From Bolinopsis microptera (Eukaryota > Ctenophora > Tentaculata > Lobata > Bolinopsidae): DNA of 64,000 nucleotides. A program made the translations under genes and the position numbers. The stretch is taken from assembly GCF_026151205.1 (NCBI RefSeq), contig NC_087074.1:558001-622000 (forward strand), in the 5' to 3' direction. The notes beneath the pieces are model-generated. The model had not been told where the DNA came from, ran no database searches, and saw nothing but the letters and a program-made list of their open reading frames with translations. Each line of letters begins with the position of its first letter. Position 1 is the first letter of the stretch. Positions 38,501 to 44,642 of this stretch are shown here, piece after piece.

Positions 38501-41500
38501 CATTATAAACATAAATTATAAGTTCGACATGTCTAGTTTGCTTTGGTGAGATTTATAACTAACGTTTGATCAAATTCTGCTTTCCGGCCAAATTTGGCTC
38601 CAAAGAAAGTGTGATAAAACATTAATCACATGCCTTCTCATGCGATATCAACATTTTCAAAACTCGGCAAGCCTCGTGATTGAAAATGTCGATATAACCC
38701 TCGGCAAGCCTCGGGAAATATCGAAACTTTCGCTAACTCGGCAAGCCTCGTGGGCGAAAGTTTTGATATCGCATGAGAAGGCATGTGATAAATGTATAAT
38801 ATAACAGTACATACTTGTTAGCCATACTGGAGTTGCAGATGTAGATATGTAATAATATTGCAGTACATACTTGTTAGCCATACTGGAGTTGCAGATGTAG
38901 ATATGTAATAATATATCAGTACATACTTGTTAGCCATACTGGAGTTGCAGATGTAGATATGTAATAATATATCAGTACATACTTGTTAGCCATACTGGAG
39001 TTGCAGATGTAGATATGTAATAATATAACAGTACATACTTGTTAGCCATACTGGAGTTGCAGATGTAGATATGTAATATTATATCAGTACATACTTGTTA
39101 GCCATACTGGAGTTGCAGATGTAGATATGTAATAATATATCAGTACATACTTGTTAGCCATACTGGAGTTGCAGATGTAGATATGTAATAATATAACAGT
39201 ACATACTTGTTAGCCATACTGGAGTTGCAGATGTAGATATGTAATAATATAACAGTACATACTTGTTAGCCATACTGGAGTTGCAGATGTAGATATGTAA
39301 TAATATATCAGTACAACGTATCTAGTATAACATAGCACTAGGTATAGTACATAATATATTGCAGTAGAATGTATCTAGTATAACATAGCACTAGGTATAG
39401 TACATAATAATATATCAGTACAATGTACATACTTGTTAGCCATACTGGAGTTGCAGGTGTAGATATGTATAGCAGCCCCGTATCGAGTACACGGGTCCCC
39501 AGCCCCTCCCAACGTGTGTATACCCTGGGGTTATAACTGTTAAATGTTTGGATACCTAAAGTATAAACAATTCACGGGTGAGTGTTACTTTAGAGTCAAC
39601 CTACTTTAAATATAATAGAGGTTCAGCTCTCGACTGAGTTAACCTACTTTAAATATAATAGAGGTTCAGCTCTCGACTGAGTCAACCTATTTTAAATATA
39701 ATAGAGGTTCAGCTCTCGACTGAGTCAACCTACTTTAAATATAATAGAGGTTCAGCTCTCGACTGAGTTAACCTACTTTAAATATAATAGAGGTTCAGCT
39801 CTCGACTGAGTCAACCTACTTTAAATATAATAGAGGTTCAGCTCTCGACTGAGTCAACCTACTTTAAATATAATAGAGGTTCAGCTCTCGACTGAGTTAA
39901 CCTACTTTAAATATAATAGAGGTTCAGCTCTCGACTGAGTCAACCTACTTTAAATATAATAGAGGTTCAGCTCTCGACTGAGTCAACCTACTTTAAATAT
40001 AATAGAGGTTGAGCTCTCGACTGAGTTAACCTACTTTAAATATAATAGAGGTTCAGCTCTCGACTGAGTCAACCTACTTTAAATATAATAGAGGTTCAGC
40101 TCTCGAGTCTCGACTGAGTCAACCTACTTTAAATATAATAGAGGTTCAGCTCTCGACTGAGTCAACCTACTTTAAATATAATAGAGGTTCAGCTCTCGAC
40201 TGAGTCAACCTACTTTAAATATAATAGAGGTTCAGCTCTCGACTGAGTCAACCTACTTTAAATATAATAGAGGTTCAGCTCTCGACTGAGTCAACCTACT
40301 TTATATAGAGGTTCAGCTCTCACCTGATGTATTGACATTTGACATTGTAGTATAAGGGAAACAGAACATAAAATAGACATTTTATAGGATATAGAGATAT
40401 AAGAGCCGTTTACATATTCTGTAGAAGAAACTTCTTATTATACCACAGTTGAGAAAAGCAGGCCTAGTATAGCTTTCTAGTATAACTGTCTTGTAATGTC
40501 AAGCAGCCAGCTTTTCACAGTGTGCTTTATATTATTATAATATTATAATATTATAATATTATAATATTATAATATTATAATATTATAATATTATAATATT
40601 ATAATATTATAATATTATAATATTATAATATTATAATATTATAATATTATAATATTATAATATTATAATATTATAATATTATAATATTATAATATTATAA
40701 TATTATAATATTATAATATATATTATTATTTGCACTGTTTTAAACCCCACATTCCCAGTGCTTGCTTCTCTTGTTATATTTATACCTTTAGTGCAACTTT
40801 TATTGCATTCCTTTTACTTTTCACCCAACAAGCTTAGTAAAAGGATAATAGCTCTATATAATATAGTTTATTGTTCGACTCCATGAAATTCTCTATGATT
40901 ATTGACAGTACACTATATAGATAAAACATCGCCTACCTTCACGAAATCAACTCGGTCAGCAGCAGGCAAATCGAACGGTTTCCATCGCAGCTGAAATTGA
41001 AAAAGTATTTCCAAACTTCATCAAACAATTATTTCAAGTATTCAGTATTAGAATTGACGCTATGACTGGGAATTTGGTCACATAAAGTAACATGCCCTAC
41101 CGTGCCCGAATAAACGCACTGTTTAGTCTGTACTGCTGAATTGTCTACATAATATTCCATAATGCTAAACTTTTACGTCTGGACTTTATTTTGACATCAA
41201 ATTTTCTAGAGCCATAATGTCTACTTGTCTATTTTTTATTCTGATTCGAAGAAACTTAATTATTTACTATTTGCAAGACCACAAATCTTGATGCTTAATC
41301 CTGAGTTTTGACATATGCTTGCACGCATGTGGCAAAGCATAGCTGGCAAAGTATCAGGACCGTAATTTTAACATAAGGTACCGAAGATTATCCGGGTCAA
41401 TAAGAAAGCATCATCTTTAACACCTGTGTAAACAACACTAAACAACACTAAACAACACTAAACAACACTAAACAACACTAAACAACACCAAACAACACTA

Positions 41501-42667
41501 AACAACACTAAACAACACCAAACAACACTAAACAAAACTAAACAACACTAAACAAAACTTAACAAAACTAAACAACACTAAACAACACTAAACAACACTA
41601 AACAACACTAAACAACACTAAACAACACTAAACAACACTAAACAACACCAAACAACACTAAACAACACTAAACAACACCAAACAACACTAAACAACACTA
41701 AACAACACCAAACAACACTAAACAAAACTAAACAACACTAAACAAAACTTAACAAAACTAAACAACACTAAACAACACTAAACAACACTAAACAACACTA
41801 AACAACACTAAACAACACCAAACAACACTAAACAAAACTAAACAACACTAAACAAAACTTAACAAAACTAAACAACACTAAACAACACTAAACAACACTA
41901 AACAACACCAAACAACACTAAACAAAACTAAACAACACTAAACAAAACTTAACAAAACTAAACAACACTAAACAACACTAAACAACACTAAACAACACTA
42001 AGCAACACTAAACAACACTAAACAACACTACAACACTAAACAACACTACAACACTAAACAACACCAAACAACACTAAACAACACTAAACAACACTAAACA
42101 ACACTAAGCAACACTAAACAACACTAAACAACACTACACCTGTTTGGGAGTGACAGGTACGTCCTTAAAGTCGCTGGTGAAGTGTCCCGCCTCCTCCTCT
42201 TGGTACGGGTAGTGCTTTACTGAAGGTCTTATTCTATACAACCACCTGTCATGTTGTAAGATTGCAATAAATTACAGGCAAAAGTTGTGACAATATCTTA
42301 TTGATTCGCTCGACTAATTACCCTAATAATGCCATTGTTTTATGATAAAATTATAATAAAGTAACCGTTTTATGGCCATACATGCAGAACAACATCTTCC
42401 GAACGACAAACGGATATAATAAAATGAAGTAGCTTATTCTTACGAACAAACCTCAAACAAAATAAAAATAGCAACATAATGACAAGCCTGGTAGACTCAC
42501 GTGCGTTGGTTGGTCTCACGAGGTGCAGTGAATGCAGTTCCGGACAGCTGCTCAGCGTACAGCCCGTACGGACAGCGCTGAGGGTTGTTCTGTCCCTCCG
42601 GCAGTGCTCCTGGTAAACACTCTGACGCAAACTCGTTCCCAAACCCGCTCATGTACTCGTACCCTCC
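5534..42667 (-). CDS. HGD: Homogentisate 1,2-dioxygenase gene (11 coding exons found; first exon not found)
   Basis: The enzyme opens the ring of homogentisate with O2 to give maleylacetoacetate in tyrosine/phenylalanine catabolism; it is a cytosolic non-haem iron(II) enzyme. Eleven minus-strand exons were joined by eye: 42501-42667, 42140-42245, 40937-40990, 39433-39524, 17451-17565, 15959-16058, 15289-15407, 8980-9084, 8396-8522, 7765-7946 and 5534-5665. All have GT-AG borders and compatible phases and sum to 1299 nt (432 codons plus TAG), against about 445 residues in human HGD. The iron ligands (His in 'PPYYH', Glu in 'SEFMG', His in 'MTPHGPD') and the active-site 'AWHGNY' are present. 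No stop or frameshift was seen, so the gene looks functional. Only the short exon carrying the start ATG, upstream of 42667, was not found. The introns are packed with minisatellites, several copied from the gene's own splice junctions, and the largest intron contains other genes. Confidence 0.95.
5744..5856. repeat. 38-bp perfect inverted repeat (hairpin) in last HGD intron
   Basis: Bases 5744-5781 are the exact reverse complement of 5819-5856, separated by a 37-base loop. The arms contain 'attggagattgcttattcat'. The hairpin lies about 80 bases upstream of the last exon's acceptor. It may be a small foldback MITE or an RNA stem in the pre-mRNA. Confidence 0.85.
6258..7553 (+). repeat. G-tract/palindrome minisatellite (about two dozen copies)
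   Basis: The repeat has a constant part, tacacttcactctg followed by the 18-bp palindrome CTGTATTTTAAAATACAG (sharing the ctg) and cttgac. The constant part alternates with a pure G run of about 8 to more than 30 bases. It lies inside the HGD intron between exons j and k. The plus strand could form G-quadruplexes and the HGD-sense strand is C-rich. The Gly/Pro-rich open frames here are artefacts. The listed G-run lengths may contain sequencing error. Confidence 0.95.
7765..7946 (-). CDS. HGD: HGD coding exon j
   Basis: 182 bp encode '[19 protein letters not shown]', '[18 protein letters not shown]' and '[11 protein letters not shown]', including two iron ligands. Acceptor acaccctag, donor gtaccg. 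Confidence 0.96.
7984..8240 (+). mobile_element. hAT-like MITE fragment (CAGTGGCGTAAC end)
   Basis: It begins 'cagtggcgtaacgttgcctg', the terminal sequence also found inverted at 59389-59406. It continues with 'ttttgctagtac' and 'ttttcgaaattgtcccaca', which occur inverted in the element at 59211-59406. The far end runs into a C-rich tract and has no clear matching terminus, so this copy is probably truncated. CAGNGGCGTA-type ends are typical of some animal hAT elements. Confidence 0.65.
8396..8522 (-). CDS. HGD: HGD coding exon i
   Basis: 127 bp encode '[16 protein letters not shown]' to '[20 protein letters not shown]' and the iron-ligand histidine. Acceptor tccttgcag, donor gtgagt. A poly-G run on the plus strand (about 8548-8567) lies just upstream in the intron. 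Confidence 0.96.
8684..8956. repeat. 27-bp minisatellite, about 10 copies
   Basis: Unit 'cgctgtaaccctaaagttgc' plus 'aggtagt'; the first two copies carry 3-bp expansions. It lies in the 457-bp HGD intron between exons h and i. Frames through it are repeat artefacts. Confidence 0.95.
8980..9084 (-). CDS. HGD: HGD coding exon h
   Basis: 105 bp encode '[20 protein letters not shown]' and '[15 protein letters not shown]', which contains the active-site WHGN histidine. Acceptor ctattccag, donor gttagt. Its first 29 bases and acceptor are the unit of the 3.6-kb 55-bp array upstream. Confidence 0.96.
9056..12632 (-). repeat. 55-bp minisatellite of an HGD acceptor junction, about 65 copies
   Basis: Read in the HGD sense, each unit is 26 intronic bases ending 'catgttctattccag' followed by the first 29 bases of exon h (gaccattccccgtttgatgt and 9 more). 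The copy nearest 9084 is the real exon edge. The array is almost perfectly homogeneous, with only single-base variants (for example near 9423, 9643 and 12324-12367). The intron therefore contains about 65 near-identical 3' splice sites. Confidence 0.97.
12633..14734. other. HGD intron between exons g and h, unique part
   Basis: Mostly AT-rich sequence. It contains three copies of 'cattctgattggg' around 12797-12840, a short G-rich repeat at 13046-13138 ('tatccagtaaggggg' with 'tactctgggg'), and a palindrome aatccatatggatt near 13891. No gene is recognised. Confidence 0.5.
14735..15290 (-). repeat. 29-bp minisatellite starting at the donor of HGD exon g, about 19 copies
   Basis: In HGD sense the unit is gtatacttattggaggtaca plus 'ggtatacct', with ggtata/gttata-type variants on the plus strand. 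The first unit begins exactly at the exon g donor (CAG then gtatac). Many units reproduce 'cag gtatac', so the array repeats donor-like sites. Confidence 0.93.
15289..15407 (-). CDS. HGD: HGD coding exon g
   Basis: 119 bp encode '[20 protein letters not shown]' to '[13 protein letters not shown]'. Acceptor cgttccag, donor gtatac. A 29-bp array begins at the donor itself. Confidence 0.95.
15620..16020 (-). repeat. 67-bp minisatellite of HGD exon f donor junction, 6 copies
   Basis: Each unit holds the last 62 coding bases of exon f and the first intronic bases (gtaag). The copy reaching 15959 is the true exon edge and the other five lie in the intron. Units are joined at 'agtagggg', a microhomology present both in the exon ('gctagtagggg') and after the donor ('gtaagtagggg'). 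Single-base differences occur, such as cagaatg versus caggatg. Confidence 0.97.
15959..16058 (-). CDS. HGD: HGD coding exon f
   Basis: 100 bp encode '[20 protein letters not shown]' followed by '[13 protein letters not shown]'. Acceptor ttgtttgcag, donor gtaagt. The last 62 bases plus 5 intronic bases are tandemly repeated in the following intron. Confidence 0.95.
16120..16345. repeat. 22-bp minisatellite, about 10 copies
   Basis: Unit 'gtgtttgcagtgcagtgtga' plus 'gg'; some copies have 'cagttcag'. It lies about 60 bp upstream of exon f in the HGD sense. The cysteine/histidine-rich frame through it is an artefact. Confidence 0.93.
16346..17122. other. HGD intron, no feature recognised
   Basis: Unique AT-rich sequence between exon f and the MITE at 17123. 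Short frames here show no recognisable domain. Confidence 0.5.
17123..17377. mobile_element. MITE-like element with 21-bp perfect terminal inverted repeats
   Basis: The left end 'atgagattgctttcagagga' plus t is the exact reverse complement of 17357-17377. An inner partial repeat (gcaagcaatcctctcatcct) adds further foldback. At 255 bp without coding capacity it is a typical non-autonomous DNA transposon in an HGD intron. Confidence 0.75.
17451..17565 (-). CDS. HGD: HGD coding exon e
   Basis: 115 bp encode '[19 protein letters not shown]' and '[12 protein letters not shown]'. Acceptor ccgtttcag, donor gtatta. The first roughly 50 bases are copied three more times upstream, at 17722-17785, 17992-18055 and 18202-18265. 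Confidence 0.95.
17585..18270 (-). repeat. Compound array: 20-bp CRE/E-box repeats alternating with copies of HGD exon e acceptor
   Basis: Three blocks of a 20-bp unit (tgacgtcacaccacgtgccg), with 7, 10 and 7 TGACGTCA sites, are separated by copies of the 5' edge of exon e with its acceptor (ccgtttcag plus about 50 exonic bases). Each 20-bp unit contains a full CRE palindrome TGACGTCA and a CACGTG E-box. The structure is a higher-order repeat in which exon fragment plus satellite was duplicated together. Whether the CRE/E-box sites bind factors is unknown. Confidence 0.93.
18440..19475. repeat. 11-bp minisatellite, about 94 copies
   Basis: Unit 'taatacaactg' with occasional 'taaaacaactg' variants. 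Because 11 is not a multiple of three, all three minus-strand frames remain open and give long Tyr/Ser/Cys/Val/Leu repeat frames, which are artefacts. Confidence 0.97.
19476..20577. other. Intronic/intergenic sequence upstream of the nested receptor
   Basis: AT-rich, with a poly-C run near 19859-19875. It probably includes the receptor's promoter, but no element can be called. Frames at 19924-20121 and 20109-20426 show no domain. Confidence 0.45.
20578..22183 (+). CDS. Class A (rhodopsin-like) G-protein-coupled receptor, 3 exons, nested in HGD intron
   Basis: Exons 20578-20726, 20951-21045 and 21246-22183 join with GT-AG borders and matching phases to give about 393 residues. The start ATG opens an extracellular N-terminus with an N-glycosylation site (NVT). 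Seven membrane segments can be placed: TM1 ('[16 protein letters not shown]'), TM2 spanning the exon 2/3 junction, TM3 ending '[12 protein letters not shown]' (a DRY-box position with only the Arg kept), TM4 ('[17 protein letters not shown]'), TM5 ('[20 protein letters not shown]'), TM6 ('[20 protein letters not shown]') and TM7 with 'NSLVNPLIF', the NPxxY variant. A His/Pro/Gln-rich extracellular loop precedes TM3. It is an orphan; the ligand and G protein cannot be inferred. The gene is transcribed opposite to its HGD host. Confidence 0.9.
22184..22672. other. Receptor 3' flank
   Basis: AT-rich sequence after the receptor stop codon. No clear AATAAA signal was found in the first few hundred bases. 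Nothing else is recognised. Confidence 0.4.
22824..23947 (-). mobile_element. Mutator-like (MULE) DNA transposon, short and decayed
   Basis: The ends are inverted copies of a satellite-like sequence: cgtactgtagtgcgacacgt on the left matches the reverse complement of the right end, and further 'gtagtgcgac' motifs extend about 150 bp inward. The flanks are cgaatggtt (22815-22823) and cgaattgtt (23948-23956), 8 of 9 identical, as expected for the 9-bp target duplication of MULEs. The paralogous copy at about 26638-26660 shows the empty site with a single copy. It contains the remains of a transposase gene. Confidence 0.85.
23168..23490 (-). pseudogene. MULE transposase C-terminal fragment
   Basis: The minus-strand frame ends at 23168 (TAG) and includes '[20 protein letters not shown]', '[20 protein letters not shown]' and '[12 protein letters not shown]'. 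This is the pattern around 'NNAVEGWH.RF..L....HP.IW.FI..L..EQ' in Mutator-like transposases. Just upstream the match continues in another frame ('DYYERTW' near 23465-23490), so there is a frameshift around 23450-23470. The catalytic core is absent or unrecognisable, so the element cannot be autonomous. Confidence 0.8.
24188..25265 (-). CDS. Secreted cysteine-rich protein with eight pacifastin/VWC-like repeats, frameshifted after repeat 4
   Basis: The start at 25265 is chosen because it opens a good signal peptide ('[18 protein letters not shown]'); an in-frame ATG further upstream adds a non-signal extension. Repeats of about 40 residues follow with spacing C-x16-C-x2-C-x-C-x8-C-x4-C and core '[20 protein letters not shown]', resembling pacifastin-type protease inhibitor and VWC domains. 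Four repeats are read before a TGA at 24678. Four more follow in a shifted frame to a TGA at 24188-24190. Against its sister repeat, repeat 4 lacks two bases just before the stop, which explains the shift. The gene either encodes a four-repeat protein or is a recent pseudogene; an assembly error in near-identical repeats is possible. Repeats 1-3 are almost identical at DNA level, implying recent duplication or conversion. Confidence 0.78.
25490..25990 (+). pseudogene. Non-LTR retrotransposon reverse-transcriptase relic (C-terminal part)
   Basis: The frames '[14 protein letters not shown]' (near 25535-25575) and '[20 protein letters not shown]' (from 25680) through '[12 protein letters not shown]' and 'TLDSVKF' parallel, in order, the C-terminal part of the element at 43106-44394 ('EKDLGVLTTRNLDW', 'DLIETFKITTGKVDYGQDLF', 'NYWNKVPSSVKE', 'SVDAFKARL'). 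Stops and frame changes show that it is dead. Confidence 0.75.
26271..26818. repeat. Dispersed duplication, copy B
   Basis: Similar to copy A (22673-24140) but without the MULE. It retains the unoccupied target site around 26638-26660 and contains about 240 bases at 26393-26629 that are missing from copy A. Confidence 0.85.
27060..27622 (-). other. Possible remnant of a multi-pass membrane protein
   Basis: Two minus-strand frames (27060-27263 and 27272-27622) have hydrophobic stretches such as '[14 protein letters not shown]' and '[20 protein letters not shown]'. The second is loosely reminiscent of UNC-93-like transporters. A poly-C run at 27481-27499 lies inside the longer frame. No start, splice structure or conserved motif is convincing, so this could be a pseudogene or chance. 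Confidence 0.25.
27955..28668. repeat. 31-bp minisatellite, about 23 copies
   Basis: Unit 'aaactactactttctagtct' plus 'ggcttcattgt', highly homogeneous. It lies in the large HGD intron with no exon nearby. Confidence 0.97.
28669..31440. other. HGD intron, no gene recognised
   Basis: AT-rich. It contains (tag)n at 30305-30360 and a G-run/C-run pair at 30481-30529 that could pair as a hairpin. Hydrophobic short frames at 29129-29434 and 30939-31205 lack recognisable domains. Confidence 0.45.
31460..31752. repeat. Degenerate 'tgtgacac' short tandem repeat
   Basis: Repeats of gtgacact/gtgacaat mixed with 'tatgaagtg' blocks. The Ser/His-rich reverse frame is an artefact. Confidence 0.9.
31912..32012. 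repeat. Three copies of a 30-33 bp unit, then cacgtgcacac repeats
   Basis: Units contain 'gggcaaacagtgcgttttaa' and 'tcctgagt'. A separate short array of 'gtcacgtgcaca' lies at about 32190-32240. Confidence 0.8.
32447..32553. repeat. 7-bp satellite (ccactag)n
   Basis: About 15 copies of ccactag, with a few ctactag variants. Confidence 0.95.
32598..32906 (-). repeat. HGD exon d donor-derived 56-bp array, left block (4 copies)
   Basis: It begins with a copy of the sequence next to exon d (compare 39315-39430, 'cgtatctagtataacata'). Four 56-58-bp units follow, made of the last about 35 bases of exon d, its donor (gtatgt) and about 21 intronic bases. The array is cut at about 32905 by the 2947-bp tandem units and resumes at 38799. 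Confidence 0.9.
35675..35845. mobile_element. Foldback MITE (27-bp terminal inverted repeats), first copy
   Basis: The ends 'atcacatgccttctcatgcg' plus 'atatcaa' are perfectly inverted at the right end. The interior has three 'cggcaagcctcg' motifs, and arms such as gattgaaaatgtcgatat add further pairing. Frames through it are artefacts. Confidence 0.85.
38622..38792. mobile_element. Foldback MITE, second copy
   Basis: Same sequence as 35675-35845 at the unit offset of 2947 bases. Confidence 0.85.
38799..39432 (-). repeat. HGD exon d donor-derived 56-bp array, right block (about 9 copies)
   Basis: In HGD sense each unit contains 'catatctacatctgcaactc' then 'cagtatggctaacaa', the 3' end of exon d, followed by the gtatgtactg donor. 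The genuine exon edge is the copy ending at 39433. Array copies mostly have 'atctgc', while the exon and its nearest copies have 'acctgc'. Confidence 0.93.
39433..39524 (-). CDS. HGD: HGD coding exon d
   Basis: 92 bp encode '[11 protein letters not shown]' to '[14 protein letters not shown]' plus 2 nt, matching the HGD 'GLHTLCGAGD...AIHIFLCN' region. Acceptor ataaccccag, donor gtatgt. The 3' 35 bases and the donor are the seed of the 56-bp arrays at 38799-39300 and 32683-32906. Confidence 0.9.
39585..40325. repeat. 43-bp minisatellite, about 17 copies
   Basis: Unit 'tcaacctactttaaatataa' plus 'tagaggttcagctctcgactgag' in two parts, with tca/tta variants alternating irregularly. It begins about 60 bp upstream of exon d in the HGD sense. 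Confidence 0.95.
40527..40725. repeat. 8-bp (tataatat)n array
   Basis: About 25 perfect copies of a self-complementary AT-only unit, able to form cruciforms. Confidence 0.95.
40937..40990 (-). CDS. HGD: HGD coding exon c
   Basis: A 54-bp exon encodes 18 residues, '[18 protein letters not shown]', matching the HGD 'LRWKPF..VDFV' segment. Acceptor aatttcag, donor gtaggc, phase 0 on both sides. Confidence 0.93.
41427..42138. repeat. 10-bp (aacaacacta)n array reaching the donor of HGD exon b
   Basis: About 70 copies with patterned variants (caccaa, caaaacta, caaaactt) that recur as higher-order blocks near 41500, 41690, 41810 and 41900. The last unit overlaps the donor sequence gtgtagtgttgttt. 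Confidence 0.95.
42140..42245 (-). CDS. HGD: HGD coding exon b
   Basis: 106 bp encode '[13 protein letters not shown]' to 'DVPVTPKQ' after completing the split Thr codon. Acceptor catgacag, donor gtgtag. A 10-bp array begins within three bases of the donor GT. Confidence 0.93.
42501..42667 (-). CDS. HGD: HGD coding exon a (N-terminal)
   Basis: It encodes 55 codons plus 2 nt, including '[11 protein letters not shown]', '[20 protein letters not shown]' and '[14 protein letters not shown]', all conserved HGD N-terminal motifs. The acceptor is ttgccag and the donor gtgagt. It starts in phase 0, so an upstream exon with the start codon is expected. The first 15 bases and the acceptor are repeated in the 46-bp array upstream. 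Confidence 0.93.
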
Positions 42668-43110
42668 CTGGCAAGGTACTGTTAGCTATGTTTACTGTGT
42701 ACTCGTACCCTCCCTGGCAAGGTACTGTTAGCTATGTTTACTGTGTACTCGTACCCTCCCTGGCAAGGTACTGTTAGCTATGTTTACTGTGTACTCGTAC
42801 CCTCCCTGGCAAGGTACTGTTAGCTATGTTTACTGTGTACTCGTACCCTCCCTGGCAAGGTACTGTTAGCTATGTTTACTGTGTACTCGTACCCTCACTG
42901 GCAAAGTACTGTTAGCTATGTTTAGTGTGTACTCTTACCCTCCCTGGCAAGGTACTGTTAGCTATGTTTACTGTGTACTCGTACCCTCCCTGGCAAGGTA
43001 CTGTTAGCTATGTTTACTGTGTACTCGTACCCTCCCTGGCAAGGTACTGTTAGCTATGTTTACTGTGTACTCGACACTCGTACCCTCCCTGGCAATGTAC
43101 TGTTAGCTAT
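42653..43110 (-). repeat. 46-bp array of HGD exon a acceptor junction, block 1 (about 10 copies)
   Basis: In HGD sense the unit is 31 intronic bases ending 'agtaccttgccag' plus the first 15 bases of exon a (ggagggtacgagtac). The copy at 42667 is the real junction. Variants include a 'cgacactcg' insertion near 43070. Confidence 0.95.
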
Positions 43111-44394
43111 AATAATAATAATAATAATAGGATTATGGCCACATAGCCATCTCGACAAAACTTGAAACCCAACTGCACTCTACGCTATTGCAGTTCGCAC
43201 AATATTTTCAAAAAGAAAAATGTTCCTATCCGGAACATGTAATGATTAATTATTTTAAGGACGTTAACATGTAGTTCTGAATTTATTAATCAAGATACAT
43301 TGATTCCTCGGTATTTAGCAATCAATGGGTTATTAGACATGAAATATGCATATGAATCATGCTCACATGTATTTATTTTTGACATCAAGGTTTCGCTGAG
43401 ATCCCAGAAGTGACCCTTTGACGATGCTCCACTCGCTATCAGTTCAGTTTTATAACATTGAAGTCGAGCTTTGAATGCGTCTACTGAACTGGCTTCTTTA
43501 ACCGAACTTGGTACTTTGTTCCAGTAATTGGCAACCCGGTTACTGAGGACCTGATTTCCTCTTTTATCTTTTAGGATCTTGGTACCACTACGTGATATCC
43601 TGAAAAGATCTTGTCCATAGTCCACTTTACCCGTCGTTATTTTAAAGGTTTCAATAAGATCACCCCTCATACGGCGCTCCAGTAGTGTTGTTAACTGGAG
43701 GATTCTCAGTCTCTCGTCGTATGGTAGGATACCAATCCCGTCGATTATTCGTGTAAATTCTCTTTGAACATCTTCTATCTTCTTAATAGTCCTCCAGTTT
43801 CCGTGCTCTGCTGGTAGATTCCACACTTGCACAGCGTATTCGATGTGAGGTCGAACTAGAGTTCTGTAGACATTTAGCATAACAAATTTGTTACGGCAGA
43901 TCAAGCTTCGTTTGATCCAGCCTATAACAGACTTTGCTTTTTTCACGGACTTATCTATATGGTCACTCCAGTCCAGGTTTCTGGTAGTTAGAACTCCAAG
44001 ATCCTTTTCTGACTTCACTTGGGGGAGGCATTCCCCATTCATGAAGTACTCATGCATTGGATTGTTACGCCCAATATGTAGAACCTTACACTTGCCATCC
44101 TTCACATTGAATCTTAGGAGCCATTCCTTCTCCCACGCATTGAGTTTCAGTATATCATCTTGTGCAACACTGTGCTTAGCTGTGCTCGTTACTAGCTTAA
44201 GATCGTCAGCAAAGAGTGATACGAAGCTCTCAATTCCATCAGGGAGATCATTTATGAAGAGCAGGAAGAGCAGGGGGCCCAGCACGGTTCCTTGAGGGAC
44301 CCCGGATGTTACAGCAAAGACTCTAGAAAATGATGATCCAACCCTGACGCGAAATGTTCTTCCTGTTAGAAAGTCTAGTGTGTACTAAGTCTAG
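43106..44394 (-). mobile_element. 5'-truncated non-LTR retrotransposon inserted into the 46-bp array
   Basis: It carries a reverse-transcriptase reading frame and ends at its 3' side with a (tat/aat)n microsatellite tail (43110-43128 on plus), typical of several LINE clades. The 5' end is cut near 44376 inside the RT domain, so it is a dead-on-arrival copy. The interrupted minisatellite resumes at about 44395. Confidence 0.85.
43290..44375 (-). pseudogene. Reverse transcriptase C-terminal portion (non-LTR, CR1/jockey/RTE-like)
   Basis: The frame is open from about 44375 to a stop at 43290. It shows 'GVPQGTVLGPLLFLLFINDL', then 'SLFADDLKL', which has the FADD catalytic aspartates, followed by the thumb/C-terminal region 'EKDLGVLTTRNLDW', 'YRTLVRPHIEYAVQVWN' and 'SNRVANYWNKVP'. 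Fingers, endonuclease and ORF1 are missing. There are no internal stops, so the insertion is fairly young. Confidence 0.88.
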
Positions 44395-44642
44395 TCTAAG
44401 TTTAGTGTGTACTCTTACCCTCCCTGGCAAGGTACTGTTAGCTATGTTTACTGTGTACTCGTACCCTCCCTGGCAAGGTACTGTTAGCTATGTTTAGTGT
44501 GTACTCGTACCCTCCCTGGCAAGGTACTGTTAGCTATGTTTACTGTGTACTCGACACTCGTACCCTCCCTGGCAATGTACTGTTAGCTATGTTTAGTGTG
44601 TACTCGTACCCTCCCTGGCAAGGTACTGTTAGCTATGTTTAT
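44395..44642 (-). repeat. 46-bp array of HGD exon a acceptor junction, block 2 (about 5 copies)
   Basis: Same unit as 42653-43110. One copy with the 'cgacactcg' insertion and 'ggcaatgtac' variant is shared with the copy immediately left of the retrotransposon. Confidence 0.93.

Larger units (their letters stand above)
32905..38798. repeat. Direct tandem duplication of a 2947-bp unit inserted in the 56-bp array
   Basis: Unit 1 is 32905-35851 and unit 2 is 35852-38798, with an exact offset of 2947 bases at many checkpoints and no difference noticed. Each unit begins ttatcacactttcgagccaa, reads its inverted match about 2.76 kb later (ending ...agtgtgataa at 35670), then carries a foldback MITE ending tgtgataa. 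Inside each unit is a further duplication of about 754 bp (34141 onward and 34895 onward). No recognisable protein is encoded, so it looks like a non-autonomous DNA transposon or composite. Confidence 0.92.
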
